This document shows positions 42,672 to 51,679 of a stretch of 64,000 bases of DNA, one piece after another (positions within the stretch are counted from its first letter, which is position 1; the number at the start of each line of letters is the position of its first letter). Origin of the DNA: Mycolicibacterium nivoides. GTDB taxonomy: Bacteria > Actinomycetota > Actinomycetes > Mycobacteriales > Mycobacteriaceae. Made by a program: the position numbers and the translations under genes. The DNA lies in NCBI RefSeq assembly GCF_003855255.1, contig NZ_CP034072.1, positions 3,278,727 to 3,342,726 on the forward strand, written 5' to 3'. The notes beneath the pieces were generated by a model that was not told the origin of the DNA, did no database searches, and was given only the letters and a program-made list of their open reading frames with translations.

Positions 42672-42734
42672 CGCCGTTTTTCTACGCCAGGGTCGCCAAC
42701 CATGCATGCAGCAGCCAAGGCGCAGAAAACGACG
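42672..42734. repeat. REPIN-like pair of family 2 repeats (copies c and d)
   Basis: Copy c (42672-42698, CGCCGTTTTTCTACGCCAGG) and copy d on the other strand (42734-42712, CGTCGTTTTCTGCGCCTTGG) face each other across a short AT-containing loop and can form one imperfect hairpin. This is the arrangement of REPINs in other bacteria. Confidence 0.62.
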
Positions 42735-42741
42735 ACAGATA

Positions 42742-42780
42742 CGAAAGGGCGCCGTCAAGAAATTTGACGGCGCCCTTTCG
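42742..42780. terminator. Bidirectional terminator between the DUF559 gene and purH
   Basis: A 17-base-pair perfect stem (CGAAAGGGCGCCGTCAA with its complement) and a 5-base GAAAT loop, 16 bases before the purH stop on the minus-strand side. It contains A/T runs on both flanks of the GC core. Confidence 0.88.
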
Positions 42781-42795
42781 CAACAACTGGTCCGA

Positions 42796-44358
42796 CTAGT
42801 GCGCGAAATGCCTTGCACCGGTTAGGTACAGCGTGATGCCCGCGGCCTCGGCCGCCGCGGTCACCTCGGCGTCACGGACCGAGCCACCCGGGTGCACGAT
42901 CGCCTTGACGCCGGCGTTCGTCAGCGTCTCCAAGCCGTCCGGGAACGGGAAGAACGCATCGGAGGCACCGACCGAACCGGGCACGCGGTCGCCTGCGCGC
43001 TGCACGGCCAGCCCGGCCGCGTCGACGCGATTCACCTGTCCCATGCCGACGCCCACGGTCGCGCCGTCCTTGGCGATCACGATGGCGTTGGACTTCACCG
43101 CGCGGCAAGCGCGCCACGCGAACACCAGATCGCTCAGCGTCTGCGGGTCGGCCGGCTCACCGGTGGCCAGCGTCCAGTTCGCCGGATCGTCGCCCTCGGC
43201 GTCGAGCGCGTCGCGCTGCTGCAGGAGCACCCCGCCGCTGATCTGGCGCAGCTCGATGCCGCCGACCAACGGTTCCGAGGCCACCAGGATGCGGATGTTC
43301 TTCTTGCGGGCCAGGATTTCGACCGCGCCGGCCTCATACGCCGGCGCGATGATGACCTCGGTGAAGATGTCGGCGACGGTCTCGGCCATCTCGACACTGA
43401 CCTCGGTGTTGGAGGCGATGACGCCGCCGAACGCGCTCAGCGGATCGCACTCGTGAGCCTTGCGGTGCGCGTCGGCCACCGACTCCGAGGAGATCGCGAT
43501 GCCACACGGGTTGGCGTGCTTGATGATCGCCACGCAGATCTCTTCGTGGTCGAACGCCGCCCGCCACGCCGCATCGGCGTCGGTGTAGTTGTTGTAGGAC
43601 ATCTCCTTGCCGTGCAGCTGCTCGGCCTGGGCCAGTCCGGGCCACGCGGAGTCGTCGCGGTACACTGCGGCCTGCTGGTGCGGGTTCTCGCCGTAGCGCA
43701 GGACCGCGCTGCGGTGCCAGGTGCCGGCGAACCAGGCGGGCAGGGGCTGCGCAGGATCTTCGGGTGCCAGCGTCGACCCCATCCAGCCGGCAACGGCCAC
43801 GTCGTACTCGGCGGTGTGCCGGAATGCCAACGACGCCAGCTTCTTCCGCTCGTCGAGGGTGAACCCGCCGGCCCGAACCGCGGCCAGCACACCGTCATAG
43901 CCCAACGGATCCACGACCACGGCCACGCTGGGGTGGTTCTTGGCGGCCGCACGAACCATCGACGGCCCACCGATGTCGATCTGCTCGACACACTCGTCGA
44001 CCGAAGCCCCGGACTCGACCGTCTCGGAGAACGGGTACAGGTTCACCACCACGAGCTCGAACGCCTCGACCTCGAGCTCCTGCAGGGCCGCAACATGTTC
44101 GGGCTTGCGGGTATCGGCCAGCAGACCGGCGTGCACGCGCGGGTGCAGAGTCTTGACGCGGCCGTCGAGCACCTCGGGGAAACCCGTCACCTCTTCCACC
44201 GGGGTGACCGGAACACCTGCGGCAGCAATGGTTTTGGCGGTCGACCCCGTCGAGACGATGGCCACGCCCGCCTCATGCAGGCCGCGGGCCAGATCGGCCA
44301 GGCCGGTCTTGTCATAGACACTGATCAGCGCTCGCCGGATCGGTTTCTTCTCGCTCAC
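42796..44358 (-). CDS. purH: Bifunctional AICAR transformylase / IMP cyclohydrolase PurH
   Basis: 520 residues, near the 523 of M. tuberculosis. The N-terminal MGS-like IMP cyclohydrolase domain (about 1-150) has [17 protein letters not shown] and [13 protein letters not shown]; the AICAR formyltransferase domain follows with the KHANPCG motif that holds the catalytic Lys-His and the [14 protein letters not shown] stretch. It catalyses the last two steps of IMP synthesis using 10-formyl-THF. The GTG start overlaps the purN stop by four bases (GTGA). It ends at a strong terminator. Confidence 0.97.
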   Translation of the reverse strand: MSEKKPIRRALISVYDKTGLADLARGLHEAGVAIVSTGSTAKTIAAAGVPVTPVEEVTGFPEVLDGRVKTLHPRVHAGLLADTRKPEHVAALQELEVEAFELVVVNLYPFSETVESGASVDECVEQIDIGGPSMVRAAAKNHPSVAVVVDPLGYDGVLAAVRAGGFTLDERKKLASLAFRHTAEYDVAVAGWMGSTLAPEDPAQPLPAWFAGTWHRSAVLRYGENPHQQAAVYRDDSAWPGLAQAEQLHGKEMSYNNYTDADAAWRAAFDHEEICVAIIKHANPCGIAISSESVADAHRKAHECDPLSAFGGVIASNTEVSVEMAETVADIFTEVIIAPAYEAGAVEILARKKNIRILVASEPLVGGIELRQISGGVLLQQRDALDAEGDDPANWTLATGEPADPQTLSDLVFAWRACRAVKSNAIVIAKDGATVGVGMGQVNRVDAAGLAVQRAGDRVPGSVGASDAFFPFPDGLETLTNAGVKAIVHPGGSVRDAEVTAAAEAAGITLYLTGARHFAH

Positions 44359-44984
44359 CCTATGGTCGCCTTTCGTCCAGTCCAGGTCACGCCGCGGGTT
44401 GCCAGCGCGGCCAGCACATCCACCAGCAGTCGACGTTCGACCACCTTGATGCGCTCATGCAATGTCTCTTCGGTGTCATCATCGAGCACCTCGATGGCCT
44501 GCTGGGCCAGAATCGGCCCGGTATCCATGCCGGAGTCCACGAGATGCACCGTGCAGCCCGTCACCCGCACGCCATACGCCAGCGCCTCGGGCACGGCATG
44601 CGCCCCCGGGAACGCGGGCAGCAATGCCGGATGGGTGTTGACCACCCGGCCCGGGAACCGGGAAAGGAATTGGCCACCGAGAATTTTCATGAACCCGGCC
44701 GAGACCACCAGGTCCGGCTCGTGTTCCGCGGTGGCCTCGGTGAGTGCGGCATCCCAGGCGTCGCGGTCCGCATGGTCGCCGAGCCGCACGGTGTAGGACG
44801 GGACTCCCGCCGATGCCGCGATGTCCACCGCGGCACATTTTCGGTCGGTTCCTACCGCGACGACCCGCGCCGGATAGTCGTCAGCGGCGGCGGCCAGTAG
44901 CGAGGCGAGCAACGACCCTGTCCCCGAAGCCAGCACTACCAGCCGTGCCGGTGCACTCGGAGGCACATGTAACGGTTGCTGCAC
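44355..44984 (-). CDS. purN: Phosphoribosylglycinamide formyltransferase PurN
   Basis: 209 residues from GTG 44984 ([20 protein letters not shown]), the start used by the M. tuberculosis protein. The formyltransferase core has [13 protein letters not shown] at the phosphate site, and the catalytic triad region with Asn and His in [14 protein letters not shown] and Asp in DSGMDTGPI. It transfers a formyl group from 10-formyl-THF to GAR in step 3 of purine synthesis. It is coupled to purH by a GTGA overlap and lies 10 bases after the perM stop, so purine and division genes share a transcript. Confidence 0.95.
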   Translation of the reverse strand: MQQPLHVPPSAPARLVVLASGTGSLLASLLAAAADDYPARVVAVGTDRKCAAVDIAASAGVPSYTVRLGDHADRDAWDAALTEATAEHEPDLVVSAGFMKILGGQFLSRFPGRVVNTHPALLPAFPGAHAVPEALAYGVRVTGCTVHLVDSGMDTGPILAQQAIEVLDDDTEETLHERIKVVERRLLVDVLAALATRGVTWTGRKATIG

Positions 44985-44994
44985 GCGCAGCAGC

Positions 44995-46503
44995 CTAGTC
45001 GCCCGCACGGCGCGGCTGATCGCCGGTCACGTCGTCGTCGACGATGAAGTGGTCCTCGGGATCGTCATCGAGGTCTTCATGGCGCCGGGGGCCGGGCTCG
45101 TAGACCGTCTCCTGCACGTCGTCGTACTCGACGAACCCGTCGACATACTCGTCGGGCTCGGCTTCCGGCACGTCGGGCTCTGTCGTGGCCTCCTCGGCCG
45201 ACCACGACACCAGCGGTTGATCGGGTTCGAGCTCAGGTTCGGGATCCGCCTCGACGTACTCGAGGTCCTCGATGTCCTCGCCCACGCCCACGTACTCGTC
45301 GACGTCTTCATCGTCGAACTCGGGTTCGGGCTGAGGCTCGACCGGCGCAGGCTGGGGCGGGGCGACGGGCCGGGGCTTGCGGGTCAGGCCGCCGGACATC
45401 GCCACAGTCAGCCCGCCGATCGCGGCGAACCACAGGAACACCGCCGGCGCGAACGTCGACTGGTCCACCCCGACATCGCCGAAATTGCCCAGCCGCCCGC
45501 CACCGGCATAGCCGAGCAGAGCCATCGTCAGCGCCGCCAGCACCGAAGCCACCAGCAACTTGCCTGCGGCAGCCCCGATCGGCAGCGGACGCCGCGCACA
45601 CTGCTGACCCAGCGCCACCGCCGAGGCCGCCCCCACGATCAGGAGCGCCACCCAGATCGGGCCCAGCGGCGGCGAGGGCACCGCGGCCAGCACCGGCACC
45701 GCCGGTATGTCGCCGCCGAACACGGTGAACGAGCTGAAGGCCGCCAGCCCGACATGGGCGCTGGAGCCGACCGCGATGGCCGACGCACCGACGATCACGT
45801 TGGGGATGTAGAGAATGGACAACAGAGTCAGGCTGAGCTGGCCGAACAGGCTGTCGGTGATCGCGAACAGGTCGTGCATCGTGCCCCAGTGCACCACCAG
45901 CGACGCCGCCGTCACCACGCCGGAGAGCCCGAACAAGGCCAGGACACCGGCGGTCGCGGCGCGGAGTGCTTCAGGCAACCAGCCAGGCAGCGGTGACGCG
46001 GCCAGGGTGCGCCTGCCGACCTTCGAGCCGACGCCGATGAGCGCGCCGATCACGTGCACGACCAGAACGCTGCAGAACGCGCGGAGGGCGCTGGGAGTCT
46101 GAAGTTCGCTGATCACCGAGGCTGCGTCGTGGATGACGGCCAACAGGAGGGCTGCGATCAGAATCGGTCCGCCCAGGGCTGAGGCGACGACCCAGCGGGT
46201 GACGAACCAAGAGGAATTCGGGGCGGTGGCCGCGGCCGTCGTGCGCGCGGTGCCCCAGATCATCGCCAGCACCGGCAACAGGGGCATCACGCCGAGCTCG
46301 CGGCCGCCGATCGACACCGGTACCTGGTGTACACCCAGCCACATGCTGGCGATCGCACCGAGCGCGCCCGTCATGTCGCTGTTGGCGATCAGCAGCTGTA
46401 ACAACACAACCGCGGCGATAACCACCAGCGCGACGACGGACGGCCCGAACGCGACCCGGAGCAACTCACGTGCCTGGCGGGTGCCGACTGGCCGGTTACT
46501 CAC
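44995..46503 (-). CDS. perM: Cell-division membrane protein PerM (DUF6350; Rv0955 homologue)
   Basis: 502 residues from GTG 46503 ([15 protein letters not shown]), with GAGGAG about 12 bases upstream. Nine or so transmembrane helices fill residues 20-395 (for example [17 protein letters not shown] and [18 protein letters not shown]), then a 115-residue cytosolic tail that is extremely acidic ([19 protein letters not shown]). M. tuberculosis PerM stabilises the divisome through FtsB and is needed under low magnesium and in chronic infection. The position between the Rv0954-like gene and purN equals the M. tuberculosis order. A strong hairpin separates it from the upstream gene. Confidence 0.92.
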   Translation of the reverse strand: MSNRPVGTRQARELLRVAFGPSVVALVVIAAVVLLQLLIANSDMTGALGAIASMWLGVHQVPVSIGGRELGVMPLLPVLAMIWGTARTTAAATAPNSSWFVTRWVVASALGGPILIAALLLAVIHDAASVISELQTPSALRAFCSVLVVHVIGALIGVGSKVGRRTLAASPLPGWLPEALRAATAGVLALFGLSGVVTAASLVVHWGTMHDLFAITDSLFGQLSLTLLSILYIPNVIVGASAIAVGSSAHVGLAAFSSFTVFGGDIPAVPVLAAVPSPPLGPIWVALLIVGAASAVALGQQCARRPLPIGAAAGKLLVASVLAALTMALLGYAGGGRLGNFGDVGVDQSTFAPAVFLWFAAIGGLTVAMSGGLTRKPRPVAPPQPAPVEPQPEPEFDDEDVDEYVGVGEDIEDLEYVEADPEPELEPDQPLVSWSAEEATTEPDVPEAEPDEYVDGFVEYDDVQETVYEPGPRRHEDLDDDPEDHFIVDDDVTGDQPRRAGD

Positions 46504-46525
46504 TTGGTGGGCTGCTCCTCGCAAT

Positions 46526-46560
46526 GATCGGCGCGTGCGCGGGAAGCGCACGCGCCGATC
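46526..46560 (-). promoter_or_regulatory. Perfect hairpin between the Rv0954-like gene and perM
   Basis: GATCGGCGCGTGCGC and its complement form a 15-base-pair perfect stem with a GGGAA loop, in the 60-base gap between the two genes. There is no U-run after it, so it may be an attenuator, an RNA processing or protection site, or a weak terminator that sets perM below the upstream gene. Confidence 0.7.
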
Positions 46561-46563
46561 AGC

Positions 46564-47400
46564 TTACGACGGCGCAGTGCCGGATTGCTGTGAAGGCGAC
46601 TGCTGTGCCTGCGGCTGTGCCGGAACCGCAGTGGTGGGCGCGGAGGAACCCGACTGCTGCTGAGGCTGGCCGTAGGTGGGGTAACCGGTCGGAGGGGTGG
46701 GCGGGCCGCTCGGCTGCTGACCTTGCGGGGCCTGCACCGGGAAACCACCGGTGTTCGAAGCTCCCGAGTAGCCGCCGTACTGCGACGGGTAACCGGGACG
46801 CTGCGGTTGAGCCTGCTGGTAGGGCTGGCCACCGTGCTGCGGCTGCTGCTGCTGACCGTAGTACTGCGACGGGCCACCGTACTGGCCGTACTGCGGCTGG
46901 GGATCGAACTGCGGCTTGGGCGCCGGCGGAGTGAGGATGCCGGCGTCGAACAGCAGCGCGGCGATCGCGGCACCGGCCTGGATCAGGGTGAGGACGAGCA
47001 GTGCGTACAGCGTCCAGTCGGCCTCGCTGCCTGCGGCCACCAGGAGCGTGATCGAGAGCAGGAATGCCACGGTGGCCAGCACGGCCGCCACAGCACCCCG
47101 GTTCTTCTGCTTGGGCAGCAGGCTCACCCCTGCCAGAAGCCCGGCCACCAACGCCAGGGGCACGATAAAGGTGCCGAGGACGACCTGGAGCTCCAGAGCG
47201 AAACTCACGAAGTAGGTCAACAGGCCGGCGACGGCCACCACGGCCAGCAGGATTTCGGGCAGCTTGTTCTCGCCGGGCGCCGCGGGTGCGGCCGGTGCAG
47301 CGGGCACAGGAGCAGGCACAGCCTTGGCGAACTGTTGGGTTGCATCGAACTGCGAACCCGACTGCGGCGGGTATCCGGGATTAGTTGGCGGGTAGGTCAT
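46564..47400 (-). CDS. 34 kDa antigen-like division protein (DUF5336; Rv0954 homologue)
   Basis: 278 residues. A Pro-rich N-terminal tail (MTYPPTNPGYPPQSGSQF) precedes four hydrophobic helices between about 46 and 160 (EILLAVVAVAGLLTYFVSFA is the first) and a 115-residue C-terminal tail rich in Gln, Pro, Gly and Tyr, as in the 34 kDa antigenic protein. Rv0954 has been reported as a component of the mycobacterial division complex. The best ribosome site in the neighbourhood, AGGAGAGG, lies three bases before the ATG. It is the first gene of the run that continues through perM, purN and purH. Confidence 0.9.
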   Translation of the reverse strand: MTYPPTNPGYPPQSGSQFDATQQFAKAVPAPVPAAPAAPAAPGENKLPEILLAVVAVAGLLTYFVSFALELQVVLGTFIVPLALVAGLLAGVSLLPKQKNRGAVAAVLATVAFLLSITLLVAAGSEADWTLYALLVLTLIQAGAAIAALLFDAGILTPPAPKPQFDPQPQYGQYGGPSQYYGQQQQPQHGGQPYQQAQPQRPGYPSQYGGYSGASNTGGFPVQAPQGQQPSGPPTPPTGYPTYGQPQQQSGSSAPTTAVPAQPQAQQSPSQQSGTAPS

Positions 47401-47534
47401 GACCTCTCCTGTGCTATCGAGCTTCGCGACGTGTGTTCACGCAGGCATGAATACCGACCACGTGAGCGATTCGAGCTTCCACGCTAGCGCACCCAGCTGG
47501 GTGCCGGGCGCGCGTGCTTGGTGTCAGAGAGGTC

Positions 47535-48665
47535 TCAAGCTGATACCAGAACGGGCGCATCGACGGAATCCGTTTCGGCGTCCTCGATTTCGCGGACGAG
47601 CGGCAGCACCTTGGCACCGAAGTACTCGATTTCCTCTTGGAAATGCAGGAATCCGCCGAGGATCAAGTCGACGCCACGTTTGCGGTACGCGGCAATGCGT
47701 TCGGCGATCTGCTCGGGTGTGCCGATCAATTGCGTACGGAACCCGTCGTTGTACTGCACCAGATCCTCGAAACTGGAATCGGCCCACATGCCCTTCTTGT
47801 CCCCGGTGGAATTGCCTGCCTGTTGTACAGCGCCGCGGAAGCCTTCGACAGCGGGTTTGTTGGCCTTGGCGACGATCTCTTTGAGCGTCTCCTTCGCCTC
47901 CTTTTCGGTGTCGCGGGCGATGATGAACCCGTTCAGCCCGAACTTCACCTCGCGGCCCGCGTCGCGGGCATGGTCGCGTACCTCGACAACCTGTTCGGTG
48001 ATGCCGCCGAAGTCTTTGCCGTTCGAGAAGTACCAATCGGCGTAGTAGCCGCCGTTGCGGCGGGCGGCCGTCGAATTCCCGCCCTGGAACAGCTCCGGGT
48101 TGGGGCGCTCGGGGGTGTTGAGCGGCTTGGGCTTCAGGGTGAAATCGTGGATGCGATAGAAGTCACCGCGGAAATCCACGTCGTCTTCCGTCCAGATCTT
48201 GCGCAGAACCTGGAGGAACTCCGCGCTGCGGCGGTAGCGCTCGTCATGCTCGAGCCACGGCTCGCCCAGGTGGGTGAACTCGTCCTTGAACCAGCCCGAG
48301 ACGACGTTGACGGCGAAGCGGCCATTGCTGAGATGGTCTGCGGTGGCGCCGAGTTTGGCCAGCACCGCGGGCTGCCAGAGGCCGGGGTGCACGGCGGCGA
48401 TGACCTTGAGCCGCTCGGTGGCCAGCAACAGGGCCAGACTGAAACTGGTGGATTCGTGCTGGTACTCGGCGCCGTAGCTGGCCTCGTAGCGAACCTGGGA
48501 CAGGGCGTACTCGAAACCGTTGTTCTCCGCGGTCTGCGCCAGCTTCTTGTTGTATTCGTAGTTCCAGTCGGTGCGCTGCTCGATATCGCTGGTGACCAGG
48601 CCACCACTGACGTTGGGCACCCAGTAGGCGAACTTGACGTGGTCGGCGATGCGTTCAGTCGTCAT
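47535..48665 (-). CDS. sfnG: Dimethyl sulfone monooxygenase SfnG (FMNH2-dependent LLM family)
   Basis: 376 residues from ATG 48665. It is a luciferase-like TIM barrel with FKFAYWVPNVSGGLV-type start (VKFAYWVPNVSGGLVTS), NVVSGWFKDEFTHLGEPWLEHDERY, NPELFQGGNSTAARRNGG and the SfnG-typical KPAVEGFRGAVQQAGNST. SfnG oxidises dimethyl sulfone to methanesulfinate with FMNH2 supplied by a separate reductase, feeding sulphur scavenging. No flavin reductase is adjacent. It is divergent from the F420-type LLM gene over 130 bases. A sulfonate-type binding lipoprotein lies at the far end of the window. Confidence 0.88.
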   Translation of the reverse strand: MTTERIADHVKFAYWVPNVSGGLVTSDIEQRTDWNYEYNKKLAQTAENNGFEYALSQVRYEASYGAEYQHESTSFSLALLLATERLKVIAAVHPGLWQPAVLAKLGATADHLSNGRFAVNVVSGWFKDEFTHLGEPWLEHDERYRRSAEFLQVLRKIWTEDDVDFRGDFYRIHDFTLKPKPLNTPERPNPELFQGGNSTAARRNGGYYADWYFSNGKDFGGITEQVVEVRDHARDAGREVKFGLNGFIIARDTEKEAKETLKEIVAKANKPAVEGFRGAVQQAGNSTGDKKGMWADSSFEDLVQYNDGFRTQLIGTPEQIAERIAAYRKRGVDLILGGFLHFQEEIEYFGAKVLPLVREIEDAETDSVDAPVLVSA

Positions 48666-48772
48666 GTCGGTGATCCCAGCAAACGCGCGGGCGCCCGTCG
48701 CGGGTATCGCTCGCGGTGAAGTTTTCTCCCGCCGGGAGCACCCAACGAGACGCACCGTCTTGCTACTGAGAC

Positions 48773-48786
48773 TGAAACACGTTCTA
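48773..48786 (+). promoter_or_regulatory. KstR-like operator upstream of the LLM oxidoreductase gene
   Basis: TGAAACACGTTCTA fits the 14-base KstR consensus TnnAACnnGTTnnA at every fixed position. It ends nine bases before the ATG at 48796. KstR is the TetR repressor of cholesterol and related lipid catabolism in mycobacteria. A chance match cannot be excluded in a window this size, but the placement is right for control. Confidence 0.55.
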
Positions 48787-48795
48787 ATTCTGGTC

Positions 48796-49644
48796 ATGGA
48801 CTATGGGCTTGTTCTCTTCACCAGTGACCGCGGTATCGCCCCGGCCAAGGCCGCCAAACTCGCCGACGATCACGGCTTCACGACGTTCTATGTGCCCGAG
48901 CACACCCATATCCCGATCAAGCGCGAGGCCGCTCACCCCACCACCGGCGACGAGTCCCTGCCTGACGATCGCTACATGCGCACCCTGGATCCGTGGGTGT
49001 CGCTGGGCACCGCGTGTGCGGTGACCTCGCGGGTGCGGCTGTCGACGGCCGTCGCGCTGCCCGTCGAGCACGATCCGATCACCCTGGCCAAGTCCATCGC
49101 CACCCTGGACCACTTGTCCGGCGGACGCGTGTCGTTGGGCGTCGGATTCGGTTGGAACACCGACGAACTCGCAGACCACAAGGTTCCCCCGGGCCGGCGC
49201 CGCACCATGCTGCGCGAGTACCTGGAAGCCATGCGGGCGCTGTGGACCGAGGAAGAAGCCTCGTACGAAGGCGAATTCGTGAACTTCGGGCCGTCATGGG
49301 CCTGGCCCAAGCCCGTGCAGTCACACATTCCCGTCCTGGTCGGCGCGGCAGGCAACGAGAAGAACTTCAAGTGGATCGCGAAGTCGGCCGACGGCTGGAT
49401 CACCACGCCGCGCGACTTCAACATCGACGAGCCGGTCAAGCTGCTGCAGGACACCTGGGCCGCAGCCGGGCGTGACGGTGCCCCGCAGATCGTGGCACTG
49501 GACTTCAAGCCGGACCCCGAGAAGCTCGCGCACTGGCGTGAACTGGGTGTGACCGAGGTGCTCTTCGGATTGCCGGACAAGTCCGAGGCCGAGGTGTCGG
49601 CCTACGTCGAGCGGCTCGCGGGCAAGCTCGCGTCGCTGGTCTAG
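48796..49644 (+). CDS. LLM-class F420-dependent oxidoreductase (Rv0953c homologue)
   Basis: 282 residues, the same length I recall for Rv0953c. A luciferase-like barrel with EHTHIPIKREAAHPTTG near the substrate side, LDHLSGGRVSLGVGFGWNTDEL in the cofactor region and VGAAGNEKNFKWIAKSADGW. The family uses deazaflavin F420 for hydride transfer; the substrate is not known. The start is the ATG at 48796 (MDYGLVLF). It is divergent from sfnG; the two LLM proteins are distant relatives, not a duplication. The KstR-like site suggests lipid or sterol linkage. Confidence 0.86.
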   Translation: MDYGLVLFTSDRGIAPAKAAKLADDHGFTTFYVPEHTHIPIKREAAHPTTGDESLPDDRYMRTLDPWVSLGTACAVTSRVRLSTAVALPVEHDPITLAKSIATLDHLSGGRVSLGVGFGWNTDELADHKVPPGRRRTMLREYLEAMRALWTEEEASYEGEFVNFGPSWAWPKPVQSHIPVLVGAAGNEKNFKWIAKSADGWITTPRDFNIDEPVKLLQDTWAAAGRDGAPQIVALDFKPDPEKLAHWRELGVTEVLFGLPDKSEAEVSAYVERLAGKLASLV

Positions 49645-49669
49645 TTCTGGCTTTGCCGCTTTAGCCGGC

Positions 49670-49740
49670 CCACGCCGAAATCAACGCTATGGTCGCAAAA
49701 GTTCGAGGGGACCGACCATGGCGTTGATTTCGCGGTGTGG
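49670..49740. repeat. Inverted repeat between the convergent LLM and thiolase-like genes
   Basis: GAAATCAACGCTATGGTCG (49677-49695) and CGACCATGGCGTTGATTTC (49713-49731) are complementary at 18 of 19 positions, and CCACGCC/GGTGTGG extends the stem outward. The loop is 17 bases. It could terminate both convergent genes or belong to a dispersed palindrome family. Confidence 0.72.
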
Positions 49741-51267
49741 CTACGCCAGCGTCGCGGCGTTTCGCTTCTCGCCGGACTGCACGACGATCGATGCCCCCAG
49801 CGGCTCACCATCGGTGAGCAGGGCCATCAGCGCCTCGTCTGTAGTCGTTGCCAGGAACCGGCTGCCATCGGAATTCAGACGTCCGATGATGATGCCGGTG
49901 CGCGGCGTCCAGTCGTAGCGGACGGTGTAGGTCTCGATAGTGGCCGGGCCGTCGGCCTTTTCGGCGATGACAACGCGGTCCTGGGCGTTGAACCCGTCCT
50001 GCAGAGCGGCGCTGCCGTCGGCAACCCAGTCGGCCGGCTCGGTGGAGTAGATGCCGACCGAGTACTTGCTCGCGATACCGCCGTTTCCTCCGACAAGCGC
50101 GAACTGGCCTGGCTTGTCGCGCATTTCATTGACAGCCTCAGCGATACCGTGCATCGAGTAGTTGTTGCCCGGGCCACCGAAGAAGGGCAGGCCACCGGTG
50201 AGGGTCAGGCCGCGTTCGTCGTCGGGCGCCAGACCGGTGCCGTCGCAGATGTTGAACACCGGGAACGGGAAGCAGCTGTAGAGGTCGAACGCGGCGACGT
50301 CGTCGAGGGTGATGCCGGCGACCCGCAGGGCCTCGTTCACCGCGATCACCGCGGCCTCGCTGTAGCCGAGTTCAGCGCGCTCGAGCAGCTTGATTTCCTT
50401 CATGTCGGCGTGCCCCCGCAGGTAGACCCACTTCTCCTCGGGCACATCGAGTTTCCGGGCGGTCTCGACCGACATCAGCAGCACCGCCGCGCCCTGGTTG
50501 ACCTGGTCGCGCGCCACCATCATCCGCGGGTACGGGTCGCAGATCATCCGGTTGCTCTCGGTGACGGTCGCCAGCTCCTCGGCCGAACGCTCCACCGGGG
50601 CAGAGGAATACGGGTTCTTCGCGGCCACCTTGGAGAACGGCGCGAACAGCTCGGCCATCGCCTGCCGGTAGTCCGCGACCGACAGCCCCTGCCGGGCCCG
50701 GCGCGCGTTCTCCAACAAGCCGTACTGCACCGGGGCACCGATCAGACCGTGTTTGATCGTGTACTCGTCGAAGATGCCGTCGTAACCGAAGCCGCGGTCC
50801 TCCAACTGGCCCTCGACGGTCTCGGAGTGATCCGGCTTGTCGTCGCGCTTGGAGAAGTGGCGCAGTGTCGACGTGTTCTCCGAGCCGAACAGCAGCACCG
50901 CATCTGCCTCGCCCGCCGCGATGGCCGCCGAGAACTCGGTGACGAGGTGCTGAGGGCTCTGGCCGCCGATCACCTCGAGGATGGCGCGCGCCGGCTCGGC
51001 GCCGACGTTGCGCGCCACTGAGCGCGGGTAGTTGTCGGACACACCCAGGGTCGGCGTCTGCGGTCCGGAGATCTCGAACTGCCGCGTACCCGCCACGGTG
51101 TCGATCGCCTGCGCCACGGCAGCGGCGTCGGCTCCGCAATCGTGCAGGGCTGCCCTGGCCGCCTCGGTGGCCAGCTCGACCGAGGACATGCCGCGGTAAC
51201 CGTCAAGATCGATGCGCTCGGTGAACTGTCCGACGCCGACGATGACGGGTGTGCGCGGATCGACCAT
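49741..51267 (-). CDS. Thiolase-like protein (TLP1/SCP-2 thiolase type), probably not a classical thiolase
   Basis: 508 residues. A thiolase fold covers about 1-385 (RTPVIVGVGQFTERID; AYDLYSCFPFPVFNI-type DLYSCFPFPVFNICDG; GGLPFFGGPGNNYSMHG), and an extra C-terminal domain of about 110 residues (AALQDGFNAQDRVVIAEKADGPA) resembles an OB-fold extension. The catalytic-cysteine loop, normally C-G-S-G before an Ala-rich helix, reads VIGGQSPQHLV, with no Cys, and the late CxG motif is GGNGGIAS. M. smegmatis TLP1, with the same domain plan, lacks normal thiolase activity. Acyl-CoA binding or lipid transfer is more likely than thiolysis. Confidence 0.82.
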   Translation of the reverse strand: MVDPRTPVIVGVGQFTERIDLDGYRGMSSVELATEAARAALHDCGADAAAVAQAIDTVAGTRQFEISGPQTPTLGVSDNYPRSVARNVGAEPARAILEVIGGQSPQHLVTEFSAAIAAGEADAVLLFGSENTSTLRHFSKRDDKPDHSETVEGQLEDRGFGYDGIFDEYTIKHGLIGAPVQYGLLENARRARQGLSVADYRQAMAELFAPFSKVAAKNPYSSAPVERSAEELATVTESNRMICDPYPRMMVARDQVNQGAAVLLMSVETARKLDVPEEKWVYLRGHADMKEIKLLERAELGYSEAAVIAVNEALRVAGITLDDVAAFDLYSCFPFPVFNICDGTGLAPDDERGLTLTGGLPFFGGPGNNYSMHGIAEAVNEMRDKPGQFALVGGNGGIASKYSVGIYSTEPADWVADGSAALQDGFNAQDRVVIAEKADGPATIETYTVRYDWTPRTGIIIGRLNSDGSRFLATTTDEALMALLTDGEPLGASIVVQSGEKRNAATLA

Positions 51268-51358
51268 GACAATCTCCTTGACGGGTGTTAATTCGCGAGG
51301 CTAACCGATTGTGGTTTCCAGAGCGAAATCGGTGCGCATCTGCCCTCATGAGCCGTTT

Positions 51359-51364
51359 TAGGGT
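51359..51364 (+). promoter_or_regulatory. -10 element for a probably leaderless EspC-like transcript
   Basis: TAGGGT fits TANNNT and ends six bases before the GTG at 51371, so transcription would start at the initiation codon. No ribosome site is seen. Confidence 0.45.
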
Positions 51365-51370
51365 GGATGG

Positions 51371-51664
51371 GTGACGCAACCGTTGAGGGTCGATACCGCA
51401 GCGCTGAAAGGGGCTGCGGAAGAGCTAGCCGCGTTCAGCGACGAACTCGGAGATTCACTCACTCACGAATGGCAACCTCCGGCGAATCAACCTTCAGCGA
51501 AGGCCACGGTGGCCCTCACCGCGGCGACCAATCACGTGATGAGCGAATGTTCTGCCAACCTGCTCCACTTCGCCGACAACATCGCCCAGGCAGCGCGCTA
51601 TTACGACGCGACGGATTCGGTAAACGCTCAAGCCGTAATCAAGACGATGAACCCGCCCAAGTAG
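51371..51664 (+). CDS. EspC/WXG100-like type VII secretion substrate
   Basis: 97 residues from GTG 51371. It is an all-helical hairpin with a Trp-containing turn (THEWQPPANQPS at about 31-42) and a C-terminal secretion motif YxxxD (Tyr78 to Asp82 in ARYYDATDSVN). These are the features of the EspC/DUF2580 family, exported by ESX systems as a heterodimer with a larger partner. The next gene, 15 bases downstream, encodes such a partner. ESX core genes are not in the window. Confidence 0.8.
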   Translation: MTQPLRVDTAALKGAAEELAAFSDELGDSLTHEWQPPANQPSAKATVALTAATNHVMSECSANLLHFADNIAQAARYYDATDSVNAQAVIKTMNPPK

Positions 51665-51679
51665 GAGTACCGAGTCGAG

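Noticed and set aside
42892..44796. A 634-codon open frame opposite purH and purN
   Set aside because: It is a shadow of purH on the other strand, with low-complexity composition and no ribosome site or domain.
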